From contig CAMXWI010000053.1 in assembly GCA_947252915.1 (NCBI GenBank), forward strand, positions 1-6,327: a stretch of DNA of 6,327 bases. Reading direction: 5' to 3'. Below, one piece after another: positions 6,280 to 6,327 of this stretch; position 1 is the stretch's first letter, and each line of letters starts with the position of its first letter. A program made the translations under genes and the position numbers. The DNA is from an uncultured Lactobacillus sp. Its GTDB lineage: Bacteria > Bacillota > Bacilli > Lactobacillales > Lactobacillaceae. Below the pieces are notes generated by a model. That model made no database searches, was not told the DNA's origin, and was given only the letters and a program-made list of their open reading frames with translations.

Positions 6280-6327
6280 CTGTCTCTTATACACATCTGA
6301 CGCTGCCGACGATTGCTCTATTGTGTA
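6280..6327 (+). other. Illumina/Nextera adapter contamination (non-genomic)
   Basis: Positions 6280-6298 are exactly the 19-bp Tn5 mosaic end CTGTCTCTTATACACATCT used in Nextera libraries. Positions 6299-6312 (GACGCTGCCGACGA) are the rest of the read 1 adapter in reverse complement. Positions 6313-6322 (TTGCTCTATT) fit a 10-nt i5 index, and 6323-6327 (GTGTA) match the start of the P5 arm. This is adapter read-through left in the assembly. Genomic sequence ends at 6279, give or take a base. Confidence 0.97.

Noticed and set aside
6280..6298. Tn5 mosaic end suggesting a transposon insertion in the permease gene
   Set aside because: The flanking GACGCTGCCGACGA and GTGTA are synthetic Illumina adapter parts. 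There is no transposase, no second end and no target duplication visible.

Overview
The window reads as a chromosomal contig end from a low-to-moderate GC Gram-positive of the Lactobacillaceae, most likely a Limosilactobacillus-type species. The support is an LPXTG surface protein with a lactobacillus-style KxYKxGKxW-like signal peptide and a Mub-type repeat, strong GGAGG ribosome binding sites, a Firmicute one-piece tmRNA, and a GRP-family sugar transporter. The genus assignment is inference; the family assignment is fairly secure.

Layout, left to right. Positions 19-2031 (+) encode a 670-residue sortase-anchored, Mub/MucBP-like surface protein, closed by its own hairpin terminator at 2064-2100. 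On the minus strand, 2160-2532 is tmRNA (ssrA), with an extended -10 promoter at 2549-2577 and a terminator at 2117-2152. A 123-bp divergent control region (2533-2655) separates ssrA from an OmpR-type response regulator (2656-3369, +) and its HAMP-containing sensor histidine kinase (3375-4841, +). These two genes are 5 bp apart and form an operon. A hairpin at 4858-4888, which overlaps a cre-like sequence and a candidate -35 box, separates the operon from a 10-TM GRP-family sugar uptake protein (4936-5796, +). A strong bidirectional terminator (5817-5858) then serves both that gene and a convergent TauE/SafE-type membrane permease on the minus strand (5868 to about 6279), of which only the C-terminal half is present.

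The last 48 bases (6280-6327) are not genomic. They are the Nextera/Tn5 mosaic end, the Illumina read 1 adapter remainder, what looks like a 10-nt index, and the first bases of the P5 arm. The apparent start of the permease (a protein beginning MCIRDS) is translated adapter, so the gene is truncated by the contig end and not by biology.

Functionally this is mostly housekeeping chromosome: ribosome rescue, an envelope or environment-sensing two-component system, sugar uptake and anion or organosulfur export, beside one host-interaction surface protein. I see no mobile element, CRISPR array, phage gene or defence system, and no convincing new multi-gene system. The items most worth a second look are the adapter chimera, the compact ssrA/two-component divergent promoter, the hairpin/cre/-35 overlap before the sugar transporter, and the unassigned N-terminal half of the surface protein.
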